Both the position numbers and the translations under genes were made by a program. A stretch of DNA of 64,000 nucleotides from Bacteroidota bacterium (GTDB taxonomy: Bacteria; Bacteroidota; Bacteroidia; Flavobacteriales_D; Sanyastnellaceae): NCBI GenBank assembly GCA_027619225.1, contig JAQCFW010000005.1:28742-92741 (forward strand). Reading direction: 5' to 3'. Positions 50,459 through 60,275 of this stretch are shown here, piece after piece. How positions within the stretch are numbered: position 1 is the first letter of the stretch; the number at the start of each line of letters is the position of its first letter. The notes under the pieces are model-generated. The model saw only the letters and a list, made by a program, of their open reading frames with translations, had not been told where the DNA came from and did no database searches.

Positions 50459-50490
50459 AGAAACTCACAATTGTGGGTTTCTTGTTTTAT
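50459..50490 (+). terminator. terminator behind tRNA-Val
   Basis: AGAAACTCAC pairs with GTGGGTTTCT (one G-T pair) around an AATT loop and is followed by the T-rich TTGTTTTA. It starts six bases after the tRNA and lies 20 bases before the helicase gene. Confidence 0.7.
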
Positions 50491-50509
50491 AGCTTGATTA
50501 CTTTGTACA

Positions 50510-51877
50510 ATGAATAGATTCGAAGATCTTAAAATTAAAAAGCCATTAAAAAATGCAATTGCCGATTTGGGATTTGAAAACCCTACCCCCATTCAGCAAG
50601 AGTCCTATTCAACTATTCTTGGCGGATTCGATTATGTAGGAATTGCACAAACCGGGACCGGAAAAACAATCGCTTATTTACTTCCGATCCTACAGGACTT
50701 GAAGTTTTCAGACCAACTTAATCCCAGGGTGTTAATTCTTGCTCCTACCAGAGAGCTTGTGATTCAAATTGTAAAAGAGATAGAAAAACTAACGCCCTAC
50801 ATTAATGTAAGAGCCCTAGGAGTTTATGGCGGATCTAACAACATCAACCCCCAAAAAAGAGCCATTGCCGAAGGTCAAGATATCATTGTAGGTACGCCCC
50901 GGAGATTGTATGACCTCGTTCTGTCTAATGTGTTGCGACTAAGATCAGTCAAAAAACTGGTGATTGACGAAGTGGATATTATGCTTGATTTTGGCTATAA
51001 AACACAGTTGAAAAACATCTTCGAGAACCTGCCTACAAAACGTCAAAACATCCTTTTTTCTGCTACAATGACAACCTATGTAGATGAATTGATCGATGAT
51101 TTTCTGGTGAACCCCGTCAAGAAAACGATTTCTATTAGCGGCACACCTTTGGAGACGATTACTCAGGAGTCGTATGCTGTTCCTAATTTTTATACGAAGA
51201 CCAACTTGCTAAACCATCTGTTAGAAGACAAAGAAGAATTTAGCAAAGTATTGATTTTTGTAGCCACCAAAGTAAATGCTGACCGGCTCTTTGAAATATT
51301 AAACTTTCAATCTGAACTTTCCGTAATTCACTCGAGGAAAGAACAAAATTATCGTACTAAATCTATAGAGAAATTTGAAGACGGAACGAGTAGAATTCTG
51401 ATCGCAACCGATGTGATTTCACGTGGAATTGATCTAGATAAAGTGAGTACCGTAATCAGTTTTGACACCCCTTTCTACCCCGAAAACTATATCCACCGAA
51501 TTGGACGAACCGGGAGAGCTGAACAACAGGGGAAGGCCATCCTCTTTTACAGTGAGAAAGAGATTGCACTAAAGGATTCGATTGAAAGCTTGATGAATTA
51601 CACCATTCCCCTGAATGAATTTCCAGAGGGCGTGGTGGTGTCTTCACAACTCACACCCGAGGAAAAGAACAAACCGGTAGATCCAGATGAACTGTACTAT
51701 GAACAGTCAGCTTCTGAAGTGAAGGTTGGGGTTTCTTTCCAGGAAAAATCGGCAAAGAACAGCAAAGAAAAAGTCGAGAAAAAAAGTTACAATAAAACTG
51801 TAAAAGAAAGGTATAAAAAACCAGTCAGGCGTGGGGATAAAATTCAAAATATGAAAAAGAAGAGGAAGAAGAAATAA
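50510..51877 (+). CDS. DEAD-box RNA helicase
   Basis: ATP-dependent RNA helicase of 455 residues, likely acting in ribosome assembly or mRNA turnover, including in the cold. Visible motifs: Q motif (NPTPIQQESY), motif I AQTGTGKT (about residue 46), motif Ia PTRELVIQI, motif II as DEVD (not DEAD), motif III SAT, motif IV-V IATDVISRGID, and motif VI HRIGRTGRA. The C-terminal 60 residues are Lys/Arg-rich (ending MKKKRKKK) and probably bind RNA. TTACTTTG, one mismatch from the -7 consensus, ends four bases before the ATG. Confidence 0.94.
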   Translation: MNRFEDLKIKKPLKNAIADLGFENPTPIQQESYSTILGGFDYVGIAQTGTGKTIAYLLPILQDLKFSDQLNPRVLILAPTRELVIQIVKEIEKLTPYINVRALGVYGGSNNINPQKRAIAEGQDIIVGTPRRLYDLVLSNVLRLRSVKKLVIDEVDIMLDFGYKTQLKNIFENLPTKRQNILFSATMTTYVDELIDDFLVNPVKKTISISGTPLETITQESYAVPNFYTKTNLLNHLLEDKEEFSKVLIFVATKVNADRLFEILNFQSELSVIHSRKEQNYRTKSIEKFEDGTSRILIATDVISRGIDLDKVSTVISFDTPFYPENYIHRIGRTGRAEQQGKAILFYSEKEIALKDSIESLMNYTIPLNEFPEGVVVSSQLTPEEKNKPVDPDELYYEQSASEVKVGVSFQEKSAKNSKEKVEKKSYNKTVKERYKKPVRRGDKIQNMKKKRKKK

Positions 51878-51917
51878 ACTTGTGTGTCTTATTCCTTTGT
51901 GTTAATTACTGTTGATT

Positions 51918-52166
51918 CTATTTTATCGGCGCTCCTGTGTCTTTTCGGGGACCCCGTTTGTATATAATTAAACCATTTAAGAAATTACGCAGAAATTGGT
52001 CATGGCAAACCATGAAATTGGGGTGGTCCTCACTGCGGAAAAAGGCGCTAAGCTCACCTTTTGAAATTTCAAAATTCACTAACTTTAATACCTCCTGAAT
52101 ATCGTCATCGCGCATTTTTAAAGCTACACGAAGTTTCTTAAGAATGTCATTGTTTGTTAGACCCAT
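51918..52166 (-). CDS. DUF1456 (YehS-like) protein
   Basis: An 82-residue protein with the repeat of DUF1456: NDILKKLRVALKMRDDDIQEVLKL (split here: NDILKKLRVALKMRDDDI, then EVLKLVNFEISKGELSAFF) and HPNFMVCHDQFLRNFLNGL. E. coli YehS has two such units; this form has about one and a half. The function is unknown. It converges on the helicase gene. The 205 bases from here to the MBOAT gene show no convincing gene. Confidence 0.8.
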   Translation of the reverse strand: MGLTNNDILKKLRVALKMRDDDIQEVLKLVNFEISKGELSAFFRSEDHPNFMVCHDQFLRNFLNGLIIYKRGPRKDTGAPIK

Positions 52167-52370
52167 TGCAAATTATTTTGGGGCAAGTTAACTCCTCCAG
52201 CTCTCCCACAAGAAAATGTTAGCTGAAACCCTTGATTTATGAGTAATGTTCTACTTAATATTATATATTTATCTTTCAATACATTTACTGAAAAATTGAT
52301 ATATTCCGAAAAGGAAGTGGTTTTAATCGTTTCGCACTCAGTTCCGGCAAAGACTTCTAAAAAACTGTAG

Positions 52371-53819
52371 ATGCTTTTTAATTCCATAGATTTCGCCCTC
52401 TTCTTACCTGTTGTTTTTGTTCTTTATTGGTTTGTTTTTAAGAACAGCTTGAAGTACCAAAACCTACTTGTTGTAGCTGCCAGCTATGTATTCTATGGTT
52501 GGTGGGATTGGAGATTTTTAGGACTAATTATTTTTAGCACAGTTCTCGATTTTTTTATAGGCAAGTCTCTGGCAAAAACAACGCATGAGCTAAATCGAAA
52601 GCTGCTGTTGTATACAAGCGTTGCTGTTAATCTCGGTTTTTTAGGAATCTTTAAATATTTCGATTTTTTCGTCAGTAATTTCATCGATGCTTTTTCTTTA
52701 TTCGGCGTTGAACTTTCTGCAGGGTCGTTAAATATCATCCTTCCTGTGGGGATTAGTTTTTATACATTCCAAACCCTGAGCTATTCTATCGATGTATACA
52801 GAAGGAAGTTAAAACACACAGATGATTTCATTGCTTTCTCTGCTTTTGTTTGCTTCTTTCCGCAGCTCGTAGCAGGTCCGATCGAGAGGGCTACGAATTT
52901 GCTTCCCCAGTTTTTAAAAGCCCGAAAGTTTAATTACGATCAGGCAGCTGATGGCATGCGTCAAATTCTATGGGGACTTTTTAAGAAAGTCGTTGTTGCT
53001 GACAATTGCGCTGTTTTTGTAAACGCAATCTTTGACAACCCAGACCCCCTAAGTGGCAGCACACTGTTTATGGGCGCTGTCTTGTTTGCCTTTCAGATTT
53101 ACTGTGACTTTTCAGGATATTCTGACATTGCGATAGGAACCTCCCGGTTGTTTAATATAAACTTGAAACAAAATTTTGCGACCCCGTATTTTTCAAGAAA
53201 TATTGGAGAGTTCTGGAGAAGATGGCACATCTCATTATCTACTTGGTTTAGAGATTATTTATACATCCCACTCGGAGGGTCTCAAGGAGGAACATGGAAT
53301 AAAATCCGAAACGTTTTCCTGATTTTTATAGTTAGTGGATTCTGGCATGGGGCGAGCTGGAATTTTATTGTTTGGGGAGGACTTAACGCGCTTTACTTTC
53401 TTCCATTATTGCTTACGAAGAATAACCGCAACCATTTAAACACGGTGGCCGAAGGATCTTTATTTCCCACATATAAAGAAATCTTGAGCATAGGTTTAAC
53501 CTTTTTCCTCACAGTCATAGCTTGGGTATTTTTCAGGGCAGATACACTCACGGAAGCAGTTCATTATTTAAATCTTATGTTTTCTTCTTCCTTCTTTACC
53601 GTGCCATCTTTTATCACGCCTAAGGCATTTATGCTTTACACATATCTTCTTATCTGTTTATTTATTGCTGTAGAGTGGGTGCAACGAGATAAAAAGTTTG
53701 GGTTGAGTATCGAAAATCTTAATCGGCCTTTTAGATGGGTTATTTACACAATCGTCATTGGTGTGATCATCACGTTTGGCCAGTTTGGGGAATCTGAATT
53801 TATTTATTTCCAATTCTAA
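52371..53819 (+). CDS. MBOAT-family O-acyltransferase
   Basis: Multi-pass membrane enzyme (482 residues) of the DltB/AlgI group, which moves acyl (often acetyl) groups across the membrane onto glycans. Around ten hydrophobic helices are seen. Diagnostic features are GISFYTFQTLSYSIDVYR, FFPQLVAGPIERA, GEFWRRWHISLSTWFRDYLY and the catalytic His in SGFWHGASWNF. It is followed two bases later by an SGNH-type partner gene, the usual pairing for polysaccharide acetylation. The acceptor is unknown. Confidence 0.94.
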   Translation: MLFNSIDFALFLPVVFVLYWFVFKNSLKYQNLLVVAASYVFYGWWDWRFLGLIIFSTVLDFFIGKSLAKTTHELNRKLLLYTSVAVNLGFLGIFKYFDFFVSNFIDAFSLFGVELSAGSLNIILPVGISFYTFQTLSYSIDVYRRKLKHTDDFIAFSAFVCFFPQLVAGPIERATNLLPQFLKARKFNYDQAADGMRQILWGLFKKVVVADNCAVFVNAIFDNPDPLSGSTLFMGAVLFAFQIYCDFSGYSDIAIGTSRLFNINLKQNFATPYFSRNIGEFWRRWHISLSTWFRDYLYIPLGGSQGGTWNKIRNVFLIFIVSGFWHGASWNFIVWGGLNALYFLPLLLTKNNRNHLNTVAEGSLFPTYKEILSIGLTFFLTVIAWVFFRADTLTEAVHYLNLMFSSSFFTVPSFITPKAFMLYTYLLICLFIAVEWVQRDKKFGLSIENLNRPFRWVIYTIVIGVIITFGQFGESEFIYFQF

Positions 53820-53820
53820 T

Positions 53821-54780
53821 ATGAAACTCTTTGTCAGACATATATTCCTTTTTTTAAGCATCGTTGCACTCCTTCATCTTGGGCTTGCATTTATTGCAGA
53901 TGTTACTACAGATGATTATTATTTAAAGTTTTCTAGTCCCAAACAAAGTTCATTAATACTTGGAACATCACGCGCAAAACAAGGCATAATCCCCTCAGTT
54001 TTATCTTCTTCTATCGAAAACAGCAATCTATCGATCTTCAATTTTTCGTTTACACTTAAAAGTTCTCCTTTCGGGCTGGTGTACTACAATGCCATCAAGC
54101 AGAAAATCGATCTTGAATCTAAAGATGGATGTTTCATTGTCACTGTAGATCCTTGGAGCCTTAGCAAGAAGATTTCTGATGTAAACAAAACTCCTGATAG
54201 CCTTAGCGTTTTGTTTGGCATTTCTGATTTTACTTCTCAACCCAACTTTAAATATCTGTTTAAACAATTCCCACACGGCTGGGGCCGAATACTATTAAAC
54301 CGTATTGAAAAGCCCATTTTAAAATACTATAGTAGTCAACTCGACTCATCCTTGACCGGTGCTTTTAGTATGCTAGATAATGACGGATGGCTTGATGTTT
54401 ATACTCCTTTAGACAGCGCTTTTGTAAAACGAAAAGAGGCTGAGATCTTTGAATTATATCGAAATAAATCCAACTATCAAACTGGTTCTGAAAGCCGAAT
54501 AGACTATCTAGATACGATTGTCGAGTTCCTTTCGAACCACGGGGAGGTGTATGTAGTTCGATTGCCCGTTCATAAGAAGATGCTATCTATCGAGCAGCAA
54601 TACATGCCCGATTTTAATAGTAAGATCTCAAACGCACTTTTAAAATCTAAAGGTTACCTCGATTTCTCCACGCTCGATAATGAGTATAGCTATACCGATG
54701 GAAACCATTTGACAAAAACATCCGCCAAAGAGGTTACACAACATATTGGTGAGTGGATAAGTGGTTTGGCAGACGAATAA
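53821..54780 (+). CDS. SGNH-like membrane-anchored partner of MBOAT
   Basis: A 319-residue protein with an N-terminal membrane anchor (FVRHIFLFLSIVALLHLGLA) and an SGNH-hydrolase-like body. Block I is LILGTSRAKQGI (Ser at about residue 49) and the C-terminal Asp/His block is YTDGNHLTKTSAKEV. With the adjacent MBOAT gene it should complete acetyl transfer to an extracellular polysaccharide, as AlgX/AlgJ-like proteins do. I use ATG 53821, two bases after the MBOAT stop; the frame also extends back into that gene. Confidence 0.75.
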   Translation: MKLFVRHIFLFLSIVALLHLGLAFIADVTTDDYYLKFSSPKQSSLILGTSRAKQGIIPSVLSSSIENSNLSIFNFSFTLKSSPFGLVYYNAIKQKIDLESKDGCFIVTVDPWSLSKKISDVNKTPDSLSVLFGISDFTSQPNFKYLFKQFPHGWGRILLNRIEKPILKYYSSQLDSSLTGAFSMLDNDGWLDVYTPLDSAFVKRKEAEIFELYRNKSNYQTGSESRIDYLDTIVEFLSNHGEVYVVRLPVHKKMLSIEQQYMPDFNSKISNALLKSKGYLDFSTLDNEYSYTDGNHLTKTSAKEVTQHIGEWISGLADE

Positions 54781-54803
54781 ATCCGTACTTTTATACGTAA
54801 AAT

Positions 54804-56744
54804 ATGTTTGTGTCAGCAATACCGTCCACGTTCCTAAATAATCGCAGCCTAAATCACATTTGGTTTGTCGTTGCGTCTTGCCTTTTTACCCTCACTTTCC
54901 CCCTCACGTCTATCCTAGCCCAAACCCCACCCTACACTATTCTTACTACTTCTGATGGTGCGGCTCCAGGTGTCGTTGTCATGTCGCCAGTTCAAAATGC
55001 AAATCAAATATATCTCTGCGCTTTCGATGAAGATGCTGAGCTGGCTTTTAGTGCACACACACCTGCGCGGGGATTTGTTTTTGAACCGTGGGGAGATGAT
55101 GAATTTGTTTTTTACAATTACTTAATACGCAAATGGGTAATCATAGACCAAAACCTAACGCCCACTGATACTCTGGGGCTTAGTATAATCCCAGAAACGG
55201 ACTATCATGACGTACACAGGTTTGAAGATGGGTCGTATCTGTTTGTCGTAAATGAGCACGTAATCATGGATTTGAGCAGCTTTGGAGGATATCAAGACGC
55301 GGATGTAATCCAGCCTGTCATGATACATATGGATGTGGAAGAAAATATTTTACGTGAATGGCATGGTCTAGATCATATCCCTGTGAACGCGTCTAACAAT
55401 CTCAGCTATCAACTCGTAGATTATCTACATTGGAACGCCTTTGACATTGACTCTCTTGGAGGTGTCTTAATGAGCTTTCGAAACATTAGCACTGTCGTTA
55501 GGCTAAGCCCCACAGATTGGTCAATCGATTGGAAATTAGGCGAATATGAAAATGATTTCCAGATAGATGATCCCGATTGGGGAAGTTTTTTCAAGCAGCA
55601 CGATGTAAATGATATCGGTGGTAATCGCATTCTTCTATTCGATAACAGTATCTCCTCTGGCAGCCAGCCTGGTTATTCGAGAGTCGTAGAGTATGAAGTC
55701 GATACCATAGAAATGACGGCAACAAGGGTTTGGTCATACTCACACCCTGACGAAATATATGCACCTGCACAAGGAAGTGTTGAACGTCTAGAAAATGGAA
55801 ATACACTCATCGCATGGGGCAATGCAAATGCAGGTCAAGGAGTTGGAACATTGGTTACTGAGATAAACAATCAGGGAGAAATTGTTTGGGAAATTCAACT
55901 CGGACAGTACTTTACGGTATATCGAGCCCGGAAAATTCCGTTATCAGAAATTCAAGGGTGTGCTGACATTAGCGCACTTAATTACGACAGCGGTGTATTG
56001 GTCGATGATGGTTCGTGTTATTTCGGGTCAGATCAAGATGGGGATGGCATGCTTGATTCTGAAGGGGATTGTGACGATACTGACGCTTCTATTTACCTTG
56101 GGGCCCCTGAAATACCTAACGACGGGGTGGATCAAGACTGTGATGGATCCGATTTTATCTTCATTCCCGATTGCACCAATTCAGAGGCTTCCAACTTCAA
56201 TCCATCAGCCACCGTTGACGATGGATCATGTGTTTTTCTCCTCGTGCTTAGAGTCGATATGTTCCTAAATGGTGGAGCTGCGTCTCTTGTAACAGAATTA
56301 GGCACAATCCCTGGTGAGCCGATAAGCTTTGGCGTTTATAAGTTTGAAATTCTAGCGCCTGAAGGAGAATTCCTGTATCGATATATGGATGACAATTCTA
56401 TACAAGAGTTAAATGAAAGATCAATATTCATCGGTAGTCCAATGTCCTTAGACGCTGTGTGTTTTAACAGCCCGGAAAGCTGCCCCGGTTGCACAAATCC
56501 TGAGTTTTATGAATTCAACCCTTATGCAACTTCAGACGCTTTGATGTGTCAAACTGCCGCTGCAATTGGATGTACTTATAGCGAAGCATTAAACTTCGAT
56601 TCAACGGCAAATATTGATGATGGAACTTGCTTGTTTGCAGAAGTTTCCGATGACAACTGTCCGGGAGATTTGAACCTTGACGGTACGATAGGTGCTGATG
56701 ATCTATTGATTTTCTTAATGGAGTGGGGAACAATTTGTTTTTAA
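54804..56744 (+). CDS. secreted arylsulfotransferase-like protein with dockerin-like tail
   Basis: A 646-residue secreted protein. The signal peptide ends SILAQ (about residue 40). Residues about 45-385 form an arylsulfotransferase (ASST)-type beta-propeller: DYLHWNAFDIDSLGGVLMSF, the QHDVNDIGGNRILLFDN segment with the likely catalytic His, and ENGNTLIAWGNANAG. Two or three ACNY-DDGSC-like repeats and a MopE-type Ca motif (DQDGDGMLDSEGDCDDTD, then DGVDQDCDG) follow. The end is one dockerin-like unit (DLNLDGTIGADDLLIFLMEW). It is the first of four consecutive genes with such tails. The acceptor and donor are unknown. Confidence 0.82.
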   Translation: MFVSAIPSTFLNNRSLNHIWFVVASCLFTLTFPLTSILAQTPPYTILTTSDGAAPGVVVMSPVQNANQIYLCAFDEDAELAFSAHTPARGFVFEPWGDDEFVFYNYLIRKWVIIDQNLTPTDTLGLSIIPETDYHDVHRFEDGSYLFVVNEHVIMDLSSFGGYQDADVIQPVMIHMDVEENILREWHGLDHIPVNASNNLSYQLVDYLHWNAFDIDSLGGVLMSFRNISTVVRLSPTDWSIDWKLGEYENDFQIDDPDWGSFFKQHDVNDIGGNRILLFDNSISSGSQPGYSRVVEYEVDTIEMTATRVWSYSHPDEIYAPAQGSVERLENGNTLIAWGNANAGQGVGTLVTEINNQGEIVWEIQLGQYFTVYRARKIPLSEIQGCADISALNYDSGVLVDDGSCYFGSDQDGDGMLDSEGDCDDTDASIYLGAPEIPNDGVDQDCDGSDFIFIPDCTNSEASNFNPSATVDDGSCVFLLVLRVDMFLNGGAASLVTELGTIPGEPISFGVYKFEILAPEGEFLYRYMDDNSIQELNERSIFIGSPMSLDAVCFNSPESCPGCTNPEFYEFNPYATSDALMCQTAAAIGCTYSEALNFDSTANIDDGTCLFAEVSDDNCPGDLNLDGTIGADDLLIFLMEWGTICF

Positions 56745-56823
56745 GAAATTTCTGCAAGCAACCCATTTCTTTGCTATTTCGTTATGATATTGCCCTTCTA
56801 TGTATAATGTAGTGTATTCTTCT

Positions 56824-58257
56824 ATGATTAAAAGACTCTTACCCTCCTTTGCTCTGTTATTTGCTCTGTTATTTGCTCCATGTGGTTTTACTTGGAGTCA
56901 AGCTGCGCCACCTACAGACATACACCTTTCTGAGCTCCAAAGCTGGTTGCAAAGCAATTGGTATAATGGTTATCACAGTAGCCTTGGGTATAATGAGGCG
57001 AGGAGACAAATGTATGGGTATGTTGATATTGCCGGAGGCCAAATAGAGTGCGTTTACACAGGATTTACACAATCAGGAGGATATGTAACATTCCCAGACC
57101 CGATTAACGCAGAGCATTTAGTCCCTCAGAGTTTTTTCGGTTCCTCAGAACCTATGAAGTCTGACATTCATATCCTTAAGCCTTGTCACGGTTCTGCAAA
57201 CAGTGCACGAAGTAACAAGCCATATAATGACGTAATCGATAGTCAAGCTCAGTGGTATGGTACCGTCAATAATTCATATACCTCGCAAGGAAGTGCCCCG
57301 AGTAATTCTGAGGTTTGGTCTGAAAGCTCTGGAGGTGATTGGGAGCCTAGAGAAGATCGCAAAGGTGACGTTGCTCGCGCTGCTTTCTACTTCTATACGA
57401 TGTACCCCGATGCGGCAGGAGCTATAACAGAAATGGGACCTACTGACATTTTATATCAATGGCATCTCGATGATCCTGCTGATGCAACTGAAATATCTCG
57501 CAATGACAAGGTCGCTTCACAACAAGGAAATAGAAATCCATATATCGACTACCCAGATTTAGTATATAACGCTTGGCTTTGGGATGCCGGAACATCTGAC
57601 ACTCAGGGGCCTAATTTTTCAGGCACACCTAGTTTAGTGAGTGTCCCTTGTGATGACAGCAACGCTTTTAATGCAATCACTGCAAGTCCATCCGACCCGT
57701 GCACACCTATAACCTTAAGTTTTAATGATATTAATAATGGATTGGGATGCACCGGTGGAAACATAACACGCACGTACTCAGCAATCGATGGATGTGGAAA
57801 CGTCAGCACATTCACCCAAACAATTTCTTTTACAGATAACACTCCTCCAATATTTACCTATGTCCCTGCGGATATCACAACTACATGCGATAGCGAATTG
57901 ACTGATTTAGGGAGTGCTACTGCATCTGACAACTGTTCACAGGTAAATATTTCAATTGACGTCGTTCTCGTGGGAGGGCCATGCCCTGCAGCTTATGAAG
58001 TGCACCGAACTTTCACATCCTTCGACGACTGTGGAAACACCTCGTCTGCGCTCCAAATAATCTACATCGAAGCTTCCATTGTAGTTGGCTGTCCGGAAGA
58101 TGTAGACAGTGACGGAAACGTCACCGTAAGTGACCTTCTAGCCATTCTCAGTGAATTCGGTTGCTCAACGGGCTGCCAATACGACATCAACCAAGATGGT
58201 ATTGTCGGTGTGGGAGATATTCTTGAAGTCCTTGCGGCTTTCGGTGATGCTTGCTAA
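56824..58257 (+). CDS. secreted endonuclease I with HYR-like domain and dockerin-like tail
   Basis: A 477-residue secreted nuclease. The signal peptide contains a 12-bp DNA repeat (FALLFALLFA). The endonuclease I domain (about 35-270) shows NAEHLVPQSFFG with the catalytic His, SDIHILKPCHGSANSARSNK and WEPREDRKGDVARAAFYFY. A HYR-like Cys-rich domain follows (about 280-420, SAIDGCGNVSTFTQTISFTD and TFTSFDDCGNTSSA). The end is a two-unit dockerin-like module: VDSDGNVTVSDLLAILSEFG and INQDGIVGVGDILEVLAAFG. I use ATG 56824, where the signal peptide begins. It probably degrades extracellular DNA for phosphorus or biofilm turnover. Confidence 0.88.
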   Translation: MIKRLLPSFALLFALLFAPCGFTWSQAAPPTDIHLSELQSWLQSNWYNGYHSSLGYNEARRQMYGYVDIAGGQIECVYTGFTQSGGYVTFPDPINAEHLVPQSFFGSSEPMKSDIHILKPCHGSANSARSNKPYNDVIDSQAQWYGTVNNSYTSQGSAPSNSEVWSESSGGDWEPREDRKGDVARAAFYFYTMYPDAAGAITEMGPTDILYQWHLDDPADATEISRNDKVASQQGNRNPYIDYPDLVYNAWLWDAGTSDTQGPNFSGTPSLVSVPCDDSNAFNAITASPSDPCTPITLSFNDINNGLGCTGGNITRTYSAIDGCGNVSTFTQTISFTDNTPPIFTYVPADITTTCDSELTDLGSATASDNCSQVNISIDVVLVGGPCPAAYEVHRTFTSFDDCGNTSSALQIIYIEASIVVGCPEDVDSDGNVTVSDLLAILSEFGCSTGCQYDINQDGIVGVGDILEVLAAFGDAC

Positions 58258-58336
58258 AGTTATAGGTTACTCGGTGCAACGAATTTCATTTTAGTGCGTC
58301 TTTCATCTGACTAAATCTGTCATCAAAACTACCGTG

Positions 58337-60265
58337 ATGAAACAATTTTCCTTACTTTTTGCCACTCTTACTCTCGCATTTTTTTCTCTTTCAGCCCAAA
58401 CTCCTTGCGTTAACGGCATGGCAGCAGGCTACCCATGTTCAAACGTGGATTTTCTATCATTTACAGCTGGATCAGCACTCGGTGGAGGTTCAATGAATGA
58501 TGTCTGGGGATGGACCGATCCCGTTTACGGTACTGAATACGTCTTGCTAGGAAGGACCTCTGGAACAGCTTTTGTCGATATTTCTGACCCCGTAAACCCT
58601 CTTTATCTGGGGAATCTACCTGCATCAGGTTCGAATTCTTCATGGAGAGATATTAAGGTGGATGGAAACTACGCTTACGTCGTTTCTGAAGCTGGCGGCC
58701 ACGGGATGCAGATTTTTGACTTAACAAAACTTAGAGATGTCGTTAATCCTCCTGTTACATTTTCAGAAGATGCTCATTACTCTGGCTGGGGAAATGCTCA
58801 CAACGTGGTGATTAACGAGGCTAGCAATAGAGCTTATGGAGTAGGAACAAACACTTCTAGCGGAGGTCTTCACATTGTAGATATCTCAAATCCTTTAAAC
58901 CCCGTGATTATGGGTGACTTTGCAGGTGATGGCTACACTCATGATGCACAGGTTGTAAACTACATAGGCCCTGACGCAGCATATGCAGGTAGTGAGATTG
59001 CTTTTGCGTGTAATGAAAACTCCATTACTGTTATTGATGTTACCGACCCTACAGATGCCGTTCAATTAAGCAGAACGACATACAACTCTCAGTACACCCA
59101 CCAGGGCTGGCTCACTGAGGATCACAAGTATTTCCTAAGTGGTGATGAATTGGACGAGAACTACAACGGGGTAAACACAACTACGTTTATTTGGGATGTA
59201 CAAGATTTAAACGCGCCCTTTCTTTTGGGAACATTTGTCTCTAGCACACCCGCTATTGATCACAATTTATACATTAAGGACAATCTTTGCTATCAATCAA
59301 ATTACAGAGCTGGATTACGTATCGCAAGCCTAGATAATATCGCAAGTGGGATGATGACGGAAGTGGGATTCTTTGATGTTTACCCTTCAAGCGATGCTGC
59401 GGGATTTAATGGCACATGGTCCAACTACCCTTACTTCGCCTCTGGAGTAGTTGCCATTTCACACATCGAAGAAGGGCTGTTTTTAGTGAGCTTATCTGGG
59501 GCCATTAGCGACCTAGGTTGCACGGATCCAGATGCATGTAACTATGCCCCAGATGCGATTGAAGACAATGGATTGTGTGCAGAAAATGATGTCTGTGGAA
59601 TGTGTGGTGGAAACGGATCCTCTTGTTCAGGCTGTACGAATACCGTTGCCTGTAACTATGATCCAAGTGCAACGATTGATGATGGTTCTTGCATTCTCGG
59701 CGGAACGGGTATAACTGTTACTGTTGGTGGTGGATCATGGGACCAAGAAATATCTTGGTCTATTGTTCAAGAAGATGGTGGGATTATAGTTGATGGAACG
59801 ACGGGGAGTATAGATATATGCATGGGTAACGGTTGTTATACTTTTGTTATGAATGACAGTTATGGAGACGGATGGAATGGAGCTATTTATACAATCATAA
59901 GTTCAGTATCTGGTGAAGTCATTGATTCGGGAGATCTTGATTCAGCAGCCAGCGGTGACGGATCATATTATGGTGAAGACACCTTCTGCATTAGTGGTGG
60001 TGAGCCAGACGTGCCTGGATGTACAGACACAACCGCTTGTAACTACGACTCGACAGCTACCTTAGATGATGGATCATGCGATTACGAAAGTTGTTCTTGT
60101 CCCAACGATGTAAATGGCGATGGATCGATAACTGTGGCTGACCTCCTAATTGTTCTTAGTGAGTTTGGGTGCACTTCAGCCTGCACGGCAGATGTTGATG
60201 GGGATGGTTCTGTGACAGTAACCGATGTGCTTTTAGTACTCAGTGCGTTTGGAAGCCTGTGTTAA
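58337..60265 (+). CDS. choice-of-anchor B family protein with ACNY repeats and dockerin-like tail
   Basis: A 642-residue secreted protein. After the signal peptide (ending LSAQT) comes a propeller-like domain of the choice-of-anchor B family (about 25-395) with LVIVD-type repeats: GTAFVDISDPVNPLYLG, GLHIVDISNPLNPVIMGD, SITVIDVTDPTDAVQLS. Two ACNY-DDGSC repeats, a Gly-rich domain with DSYGDGWNGAIYTI, and a third repeat (ACNYDSTATLDDGSC) follow. The end is the two-unit dockerin-like module (VNGDGSITVADLLIVLSEFG, VDGDGSVTVTDVLLVLSAFG). I start it at ATG 58337; GTG 58334 is adjacent. Its role is unknown. Confidence 0.82.
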   Translation: MKQFSLLFATLTLAFFSLSAQTPCVNGMAAGYPCSNVDFLSFTAGSALGGGSMNDVWGWTDPVYGTEYVLLGRTSGTAFVDISDPVNPLYLGNLPASGSNSSWRDIKVDGNYAYVVSEAGGHGMQIFDLTKLRDVVNPPVTFSEDAHYSGWGNAHNVVINEASNRAYGVGTNTSSGGLHIVDISNPLNPVIMGDFAGDGYTHDAQVVNYIGPDAAYAGSEIAFACNENSITVIDVTDPTDAVQLSRTTYNSQYTHQGWLTEDHKYFLSGDELDENYNGVNTTTFIWDVQDLNAPFLLGTFVSSTPAIDHNLYIKDNLCYQSNYRAGLRIASLDNIASGMMTEVGFFDVYPSSDAAGFNGTWSNYPYFASGVVAISHIEEGLFLVSLSGAISDLGCTDPDACNYAPDAIEDNGLCAENDVCGMCGGNGSSCSGCTNTVACNYDPSATIDDGSCILGGTGITVTVGGGSWDQEISWSIVQEDGGIIVDGTTGSIDICMGNGCYTFVMNDSYGDGWNGAIYTIISSVSGEVIDSGDLDSAASGDGSYYGEDTFCISGGEPDVPGCTDTTACNYDSTATLDDGSCDYESCSCPNDVNGDGSITVADLLIVLSEFGCTSACTADVDGDGSVTVTDVLLVLSAFGSLC

Positions 60266-60275
60266 TCCATTTTTA

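Noticed and set aside
52157..52387. 76-codon minus-strand frame between the DUF1456 and MBOAT genes
   Set aside because: It overlaps the starts of both neighbours, has no recognisable motif or signal, and the peptide composition looks random.
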